64,000 nucleotides of DNA from Paralvinella palmiformis (GCA_025642065.1 JAODUP010000134.1:227001-291000); one strand, 5' to 3'. Positions 23,134 to 37,313 are shown, counted from the first letter of the stretch. The notes: generated by a model not told the origin, from the sequence alone. Numbers and translations are program-made.

Positions 23134-25965
23134 TTAACTCTCTTCTACCGATTCCATTCCTACGGTTGGCGTACCTTCACCGTCGTCCTCTGTTCCTGGT
23201 TGTGATTTGTTAACAGATGGGGCCATAATTGTGTCATCTACCGGCAATGTTTTGGTGGTGTTCACTTTCACAGACAGCTCATCATTGAGAACAGATGGTG
23301 GTGTACCATCCATAGTACATTCTTCTTGAGGCTGTGCAACCTTTTCAGGGCCTGTATCATGATTAGCTTCTGACATTGTACACTCGGGCTGAGTTGGTGT
23401 GCAGTTTACCTGTGGTGGTGCATGTTCCATCTGTGGTGGTGCATGTTCCATCTGTGGTGGTGCATGTTCCATCTGTGGTGGTGCATGTTCCATTTGTGGT
23501 GGTGCATGTTCCAGCTGTGGTGGCGGGTGTTCCAGCTGTGGTGCTGCATGTTCCAGCTGTGGTGGAGGATGTTCCAGCTGTGGTGTCACATGTTCAACCT
23601 GTGGTGGTGTATCCTCTGTCTGTGGTGGAACATGTTCCACCTTTGGTGGTGCACATTCTATCTGCCCCATTGTATTTTCCACTTGGGATGGTGCCTTTCC
23701 CGTTGGGGATGGTATACCTTCCTTTTGGGGTGGCTCATGTTTCAGATCAGCTGATGCATGTTCCACCTGTGGTGGTATACATTCACCCTGTGATGGTTCA
23801 CTTTCCATAGGAGCTGGTGCTAACTCCGTCTGAGGTGATGCACATTTGGCTTGTTCTGGCTCAGTATCTTTCTGCACTATCTGAGCTGTTTCTTTCACCT
23901 GTGGTGCTGGCTCAGTGATGGAGGTCTGTTCAATGACCAAATTTTTGCTCTCTGCTTTGGATTCGTCCATCTTCTCCGTACTGTCGCCGGCTGTAACCTC
24001 TTCCACAGTATTCCATCTTGTCTTGCCAGACCTCCTGCCATCACGTTCAGTATTCTTGGGCTGGTCTTCACTAGCACTCTTGCCTTCACCCTTGTGGCCT
24101 CCAGCATCTCGCATTCTATCACGGCCATGCTCTCGCTGACTATCGTGCACATGCTCTCGGTTTTGATCTCTTGCTCTGTCACGATCATGATCTCGTCCCC
24201 TGTCTCTGTCGTGATCTCTCTCCCTGTCACGGTTCCTGTCATGCTCCCAGTCCCTGTCCCGTTCTCTGTCCCGACCGAAACGGCCAGTGAAGTCCTTGGG
24301 ATTGTTCTGATTGTTGCCAAAACGAGGCGATCCAAAACGGTTAAAGCCACCAGATGGTCTTAGATCAGTGAGCTGACTGCCACCAAGCCCATGGGGAGTA
24401 CTGGGCCCCCTCAAACTGAATCTTACCCCGGAGCCCCCTGGACCTCGAGTCATCAGCCCACTGCTACCGCCAGGACCTGATAACCTCAGCAGACTCGACA
24501 CAGTAACACCAGGACCGCCACCTGGTGGACTAGGACCAGATAATCTCTGTATCAGTGAAGACGGACCACGGGGACCACCTTGCATGCCCCCAGGACTCAT
24601 TCCTCTAGGATTCATCATCATTACTGCAGCATTATTAATCATGCCAGGTCTGAGCCCTGGGCCACCCACATTAGCAGAATTTCTTTGCATGTCTCCAGGT
24701 CCACCAGGGCCAGGTTGAGAGTTACCTGGCCTACTCCCAACATTACCCGGATTAGCCATATTAGCCGCGCCAGTCATATTATTAAGCTCCTCCATGTTAT
24801 CAGATAGGCCCATGTTGTTAGAGCCAGGAAGTCGCCCGCTCATGGCATTCTGGCTTGGCATGGAGCCTGGGCCTCTTGGACCACGTGGACCCATTCCCAT
24901 ACCTGGGCTGCCCATCCCAGGACCGACCATACGTGGGCCAGGACCTGCCAGGCCAGCTAGACCGATAGGCCTCTGTTGGTTGGGGCCGCCTCCCATTCTC
25001 TGACTTGGGCCACCCATGGACTGCCCGGGACCCATCAGTCTTTGGTTTGGTCCTCCAAGGCCAGGACTAAGGCCACCAAATCTCTGGTTGGGCCCACCTG
25101 GACTTGGCATGCCCATTCTCTGGTTGGGACCACCCATCCTTGGGCCTAGGGCACTCAAACCTTGGTTAGGTCCCCCCATCTGTGGCCGGATAATTCTCTC
25201 ATCCTTGTCGCCACCCCCTCCAAACACCTCGTCCAGATCACTACGACCTGAACTGCGATCCTTTTGGCTCATACCTTCCCCTCTGACGTTTTCCTGGTTT
25301 GTGCTAAATCCAGGTGCCCCAGGACGTGGACCCATGATGCCACTGCCCCTGTTAAGACCAGCAGCCTGTCCTAACCCATCACTTCCCCGGTCATTTGGTG
25401 TCCCAAAACCACTAGCTCTGTTAATCGCGTTTTCCATGGGACTGCTACCGGGGGCTTGCCAATCTCCTAACGAGTTGAATGCCTTGTCATTAGGTAGTCG
25501 ACTCGGAGACTCGCCACGTGGTCCCATGTTTGGTGGACCACCACGTGAAGGGAAGCCCCCTGGACTCTGGGGAGGACCCTGGCCTGAGGGTCCGCTCTGG
25601 CTAGCCGGAGCTCGCTGTATATCAAATGGCTGATTCGGCGCTCTGAAGTTCAGGGGTGGCCCACCAGAGCTAAACGTGCCATGCGTGTGTACTGGCGTGG
25701 TACTCTGCTGGCCCTGTGGTGTACCTGGTCGTATCAAACTTGGCGTAGAGCCAGCAACAGCAGTTATACTGGCTGAGTGGGCGACAATATTCTGTATGGC
25801 CTGAGCGAGCTGAGAGCCAGCACTAGTATTAATGCTGCTAGGTGCTGGCAACGGAGGCAGTGGAACGCTCTCCACTAACATTGGCTGACTACCAGGAGGT
25901 AGCGCAGTCTGTCCCACTGGTGGCATGCCGGGAGTTTTGTTCGGCTCACTCGTTACGGGTGTTGT
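23134..25965 (-). CDS. SCAF4: SCAF last exon: long low-complexity C-terminus
   Basis: 943 codons plus TAA after a TTTCAG acceptor. In order: a Pro/Ser-rich part, Gly/Pro/Arg/Asn-rich repeats with GGPNQR (residues about 973-1045), a Gly/Met-rich part, an Arg-Asp/Arg-Glu alternating tract (about 1273-1338), then a Glu/Pro/Gln-rich tail with about eleven heptads of the form APPQMEH (about 1483-1567). The plus-strand frames opposite are compositional shadows. Confidence 0.93.
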   Translation of the reverse strand, partial: TTPVTSEPNKTPGMPPVGQTALPPGSQPMLVESVPLPPLPAPSSINTSAGSQLAQAIQNIVAHSASITAVAGSTPSLIRPGTPQGQQSTTPVHTHGTFSSGGPPLNFRAPNQPFDIQRAPASQSGPSGQGPPQSPGGFPSRGGPPNMGPRGESPSRLPNDKAFNSLGDWQAPGSSPMENAINRASGFGTPNDRGSDGLGQAAGLNRGSGIMGPRPGAPGFSTNQENVRGEGMSQKDRSSGRSDLDEVFGGGGDKDERIIRPQMGGPNQGLSALGPRMGGPNQRMGMPSPGGPNQRFGGLSPGLGGPNQRLMGPGQSMGGPSQRMGGGPNQQRPIGLAGLAGPGPRMVGPGMGSPGMGMGPRGPRGPGSMPSQNAMSGRLPGSNNMGLSDNMEELNNMTGAANMANPGNVGSRPGNSQPGPGGPGDMQRNSANVGGPGLRPGMINNAAVMMMNPRGMSPGGMQGGPRGPSSLIQRLSGPSPPGGGPGVTVSSLLRLSGPGGSSGLMTRGPGGSGVRFSLRGPSTPHGLGGSQLTDLRPSGGFNRFGSPRFGNNQNNPKDFTGRFGRDRERDRDWEHDRNRDRERDHDRDRGRDHDRDRARDQNREHVHDSQREHGRDRMRDAGGHKGEGKSASEDQPKNTERDGRRSGKTRWNTVEEVTAGDSTEKMDESKAESKNLVIEQTSITEPAPQVKETAQIVQKDTEPEQAKCASPQTELAPAPMESEPSQGECIPPQVEHASADLKHEPPQKEGIPSPTGKAPSQVENTMGQIECAPPKVEHVPPQTEDTPPQVEHVTPQLEHPPPQLEHAAPQLEHPPPQLEHAPPQMEHAPPQMEHAPPQMEHAPPQMEHAPPQVNCTPTQPECTMSEANHDTGPEKVAQPQEECTMDGTPPSVLNDELSVKVNTTKTLPVDDTIMAPSVNKSQPGTEDDGEGTPTVGMESVEES

Positions 25966-28900
25966 CTGAAACAGTTAAAATAAATGTGAACAAGAATGTC
26001 TCTTTTGTTACACCTTGGGGCACCAAACTGTGTAATGCGCACAGTGGTTGTTTTAAAACTTTTACATCACTGACACTGACAAACAATTACCAATACTCTA
26101 TCAATTTGCAAATTTCCTATGCAGAGTTAAATACTCTAAAAAATTATTAAATAAATTAAAGATTATTATAAGAACAACAAACAAGATGGGTGACAAATGT
26201 ACAAATGAAATTCAATTTTAGAGAAGATTTCAAAATACAATTACACAAACTCCCACACTGAGATTCGAACACAGGTAGTAGTGATCTGTGGTCCAACACA
26301 ATACCATTAGACCATGGAGGCGCCCTTTACAGTACTAGGAATTATTGGCATTAACAGTAAGAAAAATCAATGGTAACAGTCAAACTTACCTGTGGTGGCT
26401 GAGATACAGGTAAAGGCGGCATGACTGGATTAGCTGGTAATGGTGGTGCCATCATTGACATGGATACTGGGGTGCCAGATGATACTGGTGGTGGAACCAT
26501 GGGTGGCATGGGTGGTGGTGCTGGAGGGAGTGAACCCGGCATTGGTGGTGGCATCATGCCTGGCATTGGTGGTGGCATTGACATAGAAGGCATCATCATG
26601 GGCGGTGGAGCCATCATGCCCATTGGCATCATCGGCGGCATCATGCCTGAAATATTATACATAGCTACGACTCGGTTATGCAGCCAACAGTGTCTCATTC
26701 CCTTGTATATATAAAACATCTTAGTATAGCAGATTTAACAAAGCAACCTTCCTAGCAGCACCCATGCAAAGACCCTGCAGTGTTGATTCTAAAATTGTTA
26801 TGAAGTGAGCTCTGGAGTGGCCCGGGCAAGCACCAAAGGCATGAAGCCATTCATTTCACCATGATTGTTATTAGTTGTCATCACAACACTTGTGAAAACT
26901 TAGATGACACATGCTCATTGGCTGAATTTCATGCATTTTCAATGTCTCCGGAGGCCCATCGAACAGCATGTAACAAAATACACGGCAAAACCAAGTACTT
27001 CCAATAAGTCATTCATTACTTGGAATATTTTGTGACTGTATCATATAATGGATGCAAGTTTAATGGTAAATTGCAGCTGAGAGAGATTTTCTGTGGCACT
27101 TCTGGGGCGATTTTCCTTTATTTCTTCCATCCCTCATCAAAATTTTGTGGGAATCCCTCAAAAATGCTTCCTAGAATCAACACTACCCTGCACCCTGATA
27201 ACCCAATAAAATGCAGGTAAAGATCCAATAAGATATTTGATCAACTCCACATAATGTATCAGTGAAAGGAACCAGGTGTGTTTTAGAACAAATTTAAACT
27301 TTTCATGAAACATATTTCTAATGATAATAATAATAATAATGTATATTTAATAAAGCAGGAGCCATTCAAAGGCGCTGTACAAATAATATGTAATATAATA
27401 ATACCCCAAATAATGTGTCTGTAAAAACCCTGTAATAATTTAAAAGATAATAATTATTTATCTGTGAAAGCGACCTTAAATAGGTGTGTTTTTAGAAGGC
27501 TTAAAATTTCTAAGAGACGACGCATTTCTAATATTTGCAGCAACCTATTTCATAAAGTGGGGGCTGCAACACTAAACGCACAATCACCATATGACTTGAG
27601 CCGAAATACTGGGACCTGCAACAGTATCTGACTGGATGACCTGAGTTTTCGGGATAACTTTCTAATGGAAACTAGTTCACACAGGTATTCTGGCGCCATG
27701 TCATTAATAGATTTATAAGTTATTAACAGAATCTTGAAATGGATACGCTGTCTAACAAGTAGCCAATGTAGTTTTTGAAGAATTGGGGTGATATGATCAT
27801 ATTTTCTAGTATTTGTTACAATGCGAGCTGCACTATTCTGAATTCACTGAAGGCGATTAATTTTATAATCAGATATGGCATATAATAGGGAGTTACAATA
27901 GTCTATACAAGATGTAACAAAGGCATGAACTACAGTTACAAGTGATTCTTGTGTCAAGAATGCTTTTAAACAGTGGATGTTCTTAAGATGGTAGTAGGCA
28001 TCTCAGCATACTGATGTGACATGTTCATGCATGTTAATACATTGGTCAAAAATAACCCCTAGATTTTGTACTGACCCATTAGGGGTAATCGAAGATGCAC
28101 CCATCTGTAATGCTGGTGTCTTTAGGGATTTAACACAATGTGGTGATGCCAAATATAAAATATTTGTTTTATTATCATTTAGTTTTAGAAGATTTTGAGT
28201 CATCCATAGCCAAAAAATTATATCAATCATAAAAAAAAAATTAATATTTGAAAACCTCACTTAATTTTGAGTTAGGTAAATTTTAAAATATACTCAAACA
28301 CTGGTTTAGCATCCCTTTAACATTTAATACCAGACACCACATACACTACTATTTTCTTTCAGCACACAGTGCATCACAAAATTTTTACCTGGCATCATAG
28401 CACCTGGCATCATCGGAGCTGCCATACCTGGTGCCATCTGTGGCATCGGTATATCAGCAGGTAATGTGGCGCTTGTTGCCTGTTGCTGAGGACTAACGCT
28501 GGTATCCATGGTATCAGCCTCTTGGTTTGAGGTGGCTCTGTCAGGCTTAGATGTGATGGCAACTGATTTATAACAAAACCATGAGGCATTAGTGGGGAAT
28601 ATTAAATAGTTTATCAATTATATATCATTTTACGCACAACTTCACCAATGCATAAATCACACATGACCAATATGAACATTCTCCACCAAAAAATATTTTC
28701 TGCCTCTCAGTACTCCAATCATTGTGCTTTCAACGAAGAATCAAATAGTGGTCATAACACACATGTCATACTGAACAAGCCAATATGCTTACCCTTGAGG
28801 AATTCTGGTACGGTATCCTCATCCACCATGCCTCCATCGTAAAGCTGCTCCAGGTTGTGGCTGTCAGGTAGCCTTCCATAAGGTATGTAGGTCACTCCAT

Positions 28901-31900
28901 GGTCAACATCCCAACCATCTTTGTAGGAAGATTCCTTCACGCCCTTGTTTGTTGCCCAAGCCACCTACAGGTTAGACAACAAGTGTAAACAGTGAATAAC
29001 TTTACACAGTCAAATCCACATTAAACAGAGTCACCAACATCAACATGAGGACACGATACAGCAAACCACTCTTTTGGTGGTTACTCACAATTTTATTTAT
29101 TCTGTGTAAATGTAATCTTTGTTTGATTTGAAAACTACGGAAATATCTTTATGATTCAAATGGACATGTGACTTTACGATTGCCTCTTCTCATAAATTTG
29201 TAGCAGTGATAAATGTTTTGAAATGTTCCACCACTCACCAACACCTTGATAAAATTCTGGAAGACATCTTTGTGTTCTAAAAACTCAAACTTCTGATTAA
29301 TCAACAACTTCTTTAATTGGGATTTAGCAGTGGTTTTCAATGACTCACTAAAACTGGAACCAATCAATGAACAATGTAAAATCTTTATAAGACTTTATAG
29401 AATTTGATTCAATATCTATAACCAGTTAGGTGTATCAGTGTTTCTATTTATTTGGTGAACTATACAACCATCAATTATTAGCGCCAAGACCCTATTACAA
29501 GCTGGGATTTAAATTAAATCATAATATTTAAACAACAGTCAAGCAAGCATTGCTCACCATGATCCAGATAAATAAGACAATTAGTAAATTCAATGTGAAG
29601 ACATCAGAGAACGGCGAACTGTATTTTAAGCTTCTTGAATTAAAATAATTAACCAGACAATAGTTTATCACAGCACAAATAAAACAGATTAAAAAATCTT
29701 CTGAAAAGAGATGAAATACTAGCAAACAAAATGTATTTGTTGGGTGATTGGCTAACTATTATTATTAAAACAAAGGTTGTCAAGGTAATAAAAAAAATTG
29801 GTATTTCTTTAATGTGTCTTTATTTAGAACCAGGATCTTTCAGCTAGGCCAGGACATCTTATTTTGGCTATATCTACGATTTCAGTTAACTTGTAGCATT
29901 ATCTGCCCACTAGCTATTAGAAGGGTAAAATTTATTACTGGAGGGTCAACATTATGGCTTGCTTTGAGGTCAATGAGCATAAGGAAAGTGCCATTTCCAT
30001 TCAGATTGAAAAAGGTCTCAGATGCTCTGGATTAAATACTTTGTGTTACAAGAGTAAAAAAAAATATCTTCAAAGGGAACTTCATGATAGTTTTCTTTAG
30101 CCTTTTAAGTAACATATACTGCTGTTTGAACCAACTACATGTATACTGGAATATTACTAAATACACTTTTGTTTCAAAATTATATGCTGGGCTGAGACTT
30201 ATGTACATTGGATCAACCCATCCAATATGGATCTGGCTTCAAGATAGTGGCACCCAGAGATTAATTATGGTCAGTTCACCAGCACTTTATACTGGATTAT
30301 TTAATATGCAGTTGATTGTCTTCATATTTTGCCAACATTTATAATTTGTGTGTGTATATATTTGTATTACCCGGTAGTCTTGAAAATGAAAAAAAAGCGA
30401 ACTGTTCTTTTAAGTTAATTTATTTAATAATTAAATTCTTGAACATACACAGAGATAGAGCATTCCCTAGAATATTTTGGCATCCAAATAATATGACTTA
30501 GCAGACTGGGGAATTACTCAGTCTTGATTTTTAGGCTTATTTTTTCAGACTGCTTAGACTATATGCCAGAGGATTAATATAATTTGATACCTTGCATCTT
30601 TGAGACTGATATGGTGTTTTCCGTTTAGTCAATATATCAAGCATTTTGTTCACTGGCAAAACAACAAGACGCAGTGGTCATGTGTCTGTCCTTATAAAAA
30701 TGTAATAATAAGAAAACACAATTATAACAAACTGTCAATAGATATATTTAACATAGAAGGCCTCAACATTTAATTAACTACTGCCGTGGAATGTATTTTC
30801 ACTGGACAATCAGCACCAATCCAATCATAGTTCTCCAGCTGGCTGAGAATTAATAAACAATTTTAGCCACCAAACCTCTCTGACTGAAATTTGAAAAAGA
30901 AATAATACACTTTGCTGGAGAGATGGCACATACAGCTCACAGCCTATCTGGATCTAGACAAGATCAGTTTATCAGTCAATACCTAACTTGAATAAAAGAC
31001 CAGGCATAACTGAAAGCTCTGAGCCCGACTTTTTTTATAGCTTGAGCTGTTAAGTAATGGTGTTCTCTGGTCAATGGCACTATGATGGAATAAAGAGATT
31101 TTATCATCGAAATCAGGGTGGGGCAATATTCGTCTCAACCTATTCTTGTAATAGACTAATCCCACTACGACACCAAGCAGAAATTGACCTAAGCTCAATC
31201 TTAGGTTAGAAAACCATGACTACTTATGCGGAATCTCAGATTACAAGGGAAATTACGAAAGCAAATGAACATTTCATTCCATTCGATCTTGGATATTTGC
31301 TAGACCAAACTGTTTTTACTTTGTTGTCTCACAAAGGTAAGAAAAGTGTTATATTTCACCCATGTTTATATTCAATATTAAACACATGCAACAAATCAGC
31401 CAGCTCATTTACATATAGCTGTATAAAATCGAAGCTTGTTAAGAAGTGCACCAGTCTCATTTCGCCATGCTGACAGTGTTGTTTCTTCAGCAGGATTGTT
31501 TACGTTTTAATGTACACAAATCTTAGAATAAAATACACTATTCTTTTGACAAGTGTGAAAGAAATATAAAACAGCCACATTTCTAGTTAACATTATTTGT
31601 ATCCTGAATAAATAAATTTATGGCTTAATTCATGAAAAATAGTATGCCTGTTGCACCGTTAACCAAAAAGATGGCTGCATCCGATTTGTTGTTTTAGCAA
31701 CATCTTCAATGAGATCGTATTTTAGCACACTCTTTACATATACCTGTCTACCAAAACATGCTATCTACATTCAGAATAGATTCATGTATCCAAATACGTG
31801 AGTCCGAGTGTTGAAATCCATATTATTTCAAATAGTCCCATTGGCTTCGATGTTACTGGCCAGTTGGCAAATTTGTTCTGACCTAACAACTCGCCTGGGA

Positions 31901-34900
31901 TCCAAATGCACATGCATAGTGGGATCGGTCTATTCAGCAGCATATTTCCACCAATCACGCACAAGTTTCCCAGTTATGAACTCTGTGACCGCTTTGCTGT
32001 TGTTATATTCTTTTGCACCTTGCACAACTTTGAATTTAAATTGAGCATCATAGATTCATACAAACAGCATTTTCATTTCTTCAGCCACTATATCTATACT
32101 CTAAAACAAGATAATCTATTCCTATGCCAAACCACTGTAACGACGACTTGCTCATAGCACATTGTAAACCAGGGTTCATACACTTCCAGTTCCACATGTA
32201 TTGTTTTCCAGGAGTTTCCAGGGCATTAGTTTATCAAACTATCTAACGTCTTTTCCAGGAGCCTATCAATATTTTCCAGGAGTATTTTGACATTTGATTA
32301 ATGGAGCAGACACTTGAAACCATTTTATATGTGAGTGTAGCTGTAAGGCAATATAAAGTATAGGCAGAGATCCATAAAACTCTGGATCTCATTTTACAAA
32401 TCTTATTATTGCAGAAATACGTTTTACAAATCTTATTATTGCAGAAACCATGAATATTAAACTTATTAATTTTCGCTTTTTATAAAACATGCTCAATGGA
32501 AAGGATATTCCTTTTAATAAAGTCCTAAGAATTCACAATTTATATACATTTGATTTTCAAGTCTGCTAACTCTTGGCTATAACTATATTATAACTAAGCA
32601 CAGTTTGTGTGCGCCCGCACATGCGTACGTGTCTCCTTGCTGTGAATAGTTTTCAAAAATTCTCATTCATGTAGTATCCTGTTACCTGTAACATGTAGTG
32701 ATGTTAATCACAGAGACAGTAATTTGATATACAGATGGCAGCACCTCACCAGCCGTGTCATTTTTTTGGACACAAGTATTTTGACATCTTAGTGACTAGG
32801 CCTAGCTTGTTGAGGATTTTGGAAAATGACCACACAAAAATACAATGTGACCTTACATTACTGTACGGCCTCATAAATATTGTCATATTACGCAGTTTTA
32901 TTGTGTGCATGATCATGATTATACTGATACAATAAATATAGGCAGAGCATCACATCAAGAATGCGAGGGCAGACGTCACAGAGCAATGCTGGCAGTGACA
33001 GTCCACATTTCGTGCTCCCACCTATCACAACCTTTTTTTGTGGCCGCCAATGCTATCCCATTTCCATACATGACGTCACTCAGAAATCAAAATCAGGGAA
33101 AGAACAATATCATGTTTGGAACACCTGCGTCATATAGTTACTTGTTTTGATAGCTATGCATGCTACTTGTTTGATCTAAGCTCCCACTGGATAAGCCGGA
33201 GTTTTCAAAATGTTTAGGATAAATTCCCTTTTCAAGGGTTTTTTCCAGGGGTGTATTGAAACAGAAGGACTATTCCAGGAATGGTATTAAAATCAAGTAT
33301 ATTCCAGGAATTCCAGGACATGTGAACCCTGGTAAACAATGCATATTAATTGTTATCATAGACTAAACACAATGTATCAGAACAGATTATGTATATTTTA
33401 AATTCAGAGTTGATGTACTTTTACAAATTGAAGACTAATTTACAAAGCACCTGTCCTTAAGGGAATTATAGTTGATGATAGTATTTTGGGATATTTTATG
33501 GCTCGTTTTGATTTATAGAATTAACTGCACATTTCTGTAATTATGCATATTTATTATCTGTATCACTTTATCTGTATCATAATCTGTTTATTTCAGATTC
33601 TAAATTACATTTGGAGACTGGTTGAGAGCAATGCAAAATTTCTACTCCCCTCCAGAGTCATCCTAAAACCTGTTTCCCTTCAAAGCACATGCTATTGATG
33701 ATGATTCAAAACTAATTATCAGGAAATAGCAGAATAGTATTCACCTATACAAGTTTAATGACTTCTGTATCATTCATTTAGAGTAAATATAAAGTCCTTG
33801 ACAGATATATTTGCTATTATTAAACAAGAGATATGACTTATGTTCTCATTTAATAACACAGAAAACATTAAAACTGAAAGTCGAGTACTCAAAATTACAT
33901 TTTGTGATAAACAATAAAACCACCGAATTGATCTACTGGCCTTTCAAATTTACTTTTTAACCAACTGGTAGTTTTTTCCTCCCAAAATGTCTGTTTTTAC
34001 ATGTGTTCTCATTGGCATCAAAGACAACTGGTTAGATGGTGCTGATCAGCCAAACAGCAACAGCATTTTCCATTAACACCAATCAGTTACCTCTTTAACA
34101 GACATGCCTCTCATATTGACCACAGAATTTTAAAATCTCACTTCAATCTGACAGCTAAATGAAAAATATTATTTATATGATATGGGGAAATCTGTGACTC
34201 AATAGATATCAATGAAACTGTTCAATGAGATTATATTTTGCATGATCCCTGATTTACACAACTGAAATTTCCTGTTAGCACATATATATTTACCCTGCAT
34301 CAACACAAAATGCATAATTTCCATATATTTCCATAATAATATTAATACAACTGGTACAACCTTAATGGACCAGTAAGTTTTCAATTATATAAATGTTTAG
34401 GATTATTTTCTTATCATCATCATTATTATCAATATTATTATTTGTTCAACCGTGTGTAAATACTGTAGGAGAATGTGTTTGTTTTCAATGCTGATGTTTA
34501 TGAACATTACATTAATTTCAGGCCATAGTACCCAGAAACATATGACACTATAGACACATCAGTAAATTTGTGTGTGTTTTCATATCTAGTTTCAAATCTA
34601 GTTGAAAGTGATCACAAACTACAACATGATCACTAACTGCTACTACTATGTAGTAAAATATCTTAAGTTTTTTTAAACTGACATGCTGAATTTAATTTTT
34701 ATGTCACAAGATGAAATATAACATCTATTGCACACACAAAAATTAGATAATAATTTTCCTTTCCCCTGTTTATAGGTGGAGTTGTAACTGTGCCGAATGT
34801 CCTATATAGGTATCAACACTTCATCAAGCAAGAGTTTATATCCTGTTGTTTTCTAAATGGGAAGTTTTTGGAGATAATTAAGAATAGGCATGATATATGT

Positions 34901-37278
34901 AAAGTTTCATATTTCTGAGTTAGTGGAAGGTCCCTCAAGATGGCATTTCTAGCACAACAGCTACTCAGAGGGATATCCACAGATTAACAAAAACACTTTG
35001 AAGTTACCACCATCTAGCCAGCATATCATGAAAGCAATGACAAGTGTTAGATGTCTTTATTCAGGACTACAGAAATCAGCGTCCCAACCTCAGTAAAAAA
35101 AAAACTGTTTGATGGGTACATCTTAAATACATTTTTATGTATAAGATGTGGAAATAAATCTACAGACCATTAGATACGAGGGTCTTCATTTGGTACATCA
35201 TATACACAAGTAACAGCCAAAGGCAAAAATATCTGACGGAATTTATTGATGAAATAAAAAACCATGATGGGCAATAATGGAAGAAATGTCTATATTCATA
35301 TGCCTGTCTCAACAATAACATGTTATATTTCACACAACATTAATTGCCAACAGCACAATTACACCACACGTGATATTTTATATGGAACCACTGTGGACAA
35401 CTCAAAAACAAACCCATCGCAACTTCATTCTATGTCAGACCAGCACATACTAAAATGTCCAAGTCGGATGACAGTATTTTGCTAGAATAAAATTTAGGTG
35501 GCAAAGAACCATCAAGTACTGTAAGGTGAGAGTGTAATTAATTCCTGAAGCCCGTTAACCGGCAAATTTATATCTCAAAATACATTATCGGTGTCACTTC
35601 TAAACTAAATTGATTAGCTGTTTTGAAACTTTTGTGTCAAATTCATTTCTGAAATCCATTGTGGTGTCTTTTAAAAGCACATCATTTAATCTTTTCGTAG
35701 TAAAAGTTCATTACTATCTGTGTTGGATTCTAATATTTACCACCATCTATTGATTTGCCCCCCGATTCATAGGTACGATAATACTGCAGATACAGGTATA
35801 CGAAGGTGCAATTAAAAAGATACTGTCAATGTCAAAATATCTATGTTAAAAAGGCACATGGACTGTCATACCCCCAAAATATTAGTTCCTAAAATTTATT
35901 AGAGTTCATCAAATATAATGATGTTTGGAGTCATGCTAAGTTATGATGTCTCACACACAGCATCATTATGGAAGAAGAGTACAGAACAAATGTACTTATA
36001 ACGCTCTTGAGATAAAAATATAATTTGCCAGCAATTTTCAAGTTGTACCACATAAGGCTTAGAGGAGAAAACCAAATAAAGAATATGATAACTGTTTCAA
36101 AATATTTCAAACCATCTACACTTGTTTGTGATACGAGAGCACCCATAATTTGCTATTGTTTTGGGGGTTTGTGGTATCATACACATATACAAGTATAAGA
36201 TGACTGTGTATTACTATTAGCATTATTGTATTTATATGTTATAGATATGTTACTGTGTATACAGCTGTTGATGTAACCTTTTCCATTACTGTCCATGCCA
36301 GTTCAGGTTGTTTGCTGATGAAGTCCATGAACTATTCTTATTATAAGTGTTTATAATGTTTCTCATCCAGCAAATTGTAGATGATTTGGCTTTAATCTAA
36401 TAAATTCTGAGACTGTATCTTTGTTTAATACATGAACAATGACCGGATTATGACTGATTTTTCATATGCAACTCATACCCCCCCCCCCTTATAGCTTTTT
36501 CAGGTGATCTCATAGATCTGTAGTTTCCACTTCATTTATATCAACATCTCCAGAAATCTGATAACTTATTCACACTTTTGAGCATACATTTGTTTAATGT
36601 CTTTATTGCTCACAATGGTGTTCCAAACTGTGCCAATTTCAAGATGTATATGATCTCAGAGGCACACACTGCAGACAACCATGTGTTGGGTTATTTGTTT
36701 GTAACAGCCAGTAACACAATATAAACACAAATTATTAACATTAGTCACAACTTTTAAAAAGGTTATTTGCCTTCTGAAACAAACAGATCTTACTAGAAAT
36801 AATTGATTTTAAAAAAAAATTGATTAAACAAATACTCCAAGAATCACTGCTGGTAAACCCTGTTAGATGTCAAAACTATAACTTAGCACTTCCTAAATAA
36901 AGCCTTTATTCAAGATATCAGTAAGATTTTAGGTGTTTGTGGGATTCTGTGTGAACCATGCTATAGCCTGCCTTCTTTTAATAAGAAATATGCTAAAGCA
37001 ATTTTCCTTAAAACAAATCTATATCGTGAGAAGGAAATAAATTATTCCACCACTTTTGATCATTGGAATCTTTTTAGGTGTGACTGCAATGGATCTGATC
37101 ATGTAGAAAAATTACTGTGTGGTTATTTGTGGAAGTTGCTTCAAACAGGATACAAAATATTATCAATCATGTATATAGACTTAGTGTATTGTCATTTGTC
37201 AACTCTACCAAAACTGGACCTTTGTTTCATCACTGCATATATAACAATTGATTAAAGTCACATTTTACTGTTGGTATG

Positions 37279-37313
<35 letters not shown>

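Noticed and set aside
23376..23833. Plus-strand open frames with Cys-rich CGGACSIC repeats resembling a metallothionein-like protein
   Set aside because: They lie antisense to the SCAF 21-bp minisatellite; the Cys pattern is the complement of PPQxEH codons. No start context or splice evidence.
25016..25633. 205-residue Pro/Leu-rich plus-strand open frame
   Set aside because: Antisense shadow of the Gly/Pro/Arg-rich SCAF exon; GC-rich low complexity keeps all frames open.
30983..31198. Minus-strand open frame with a hydrophobic start (FLLGVVVGLVYY)
   Set aside because: Short, no family match and no splice sites that fit a neighbour; possibly a retroelement relic.
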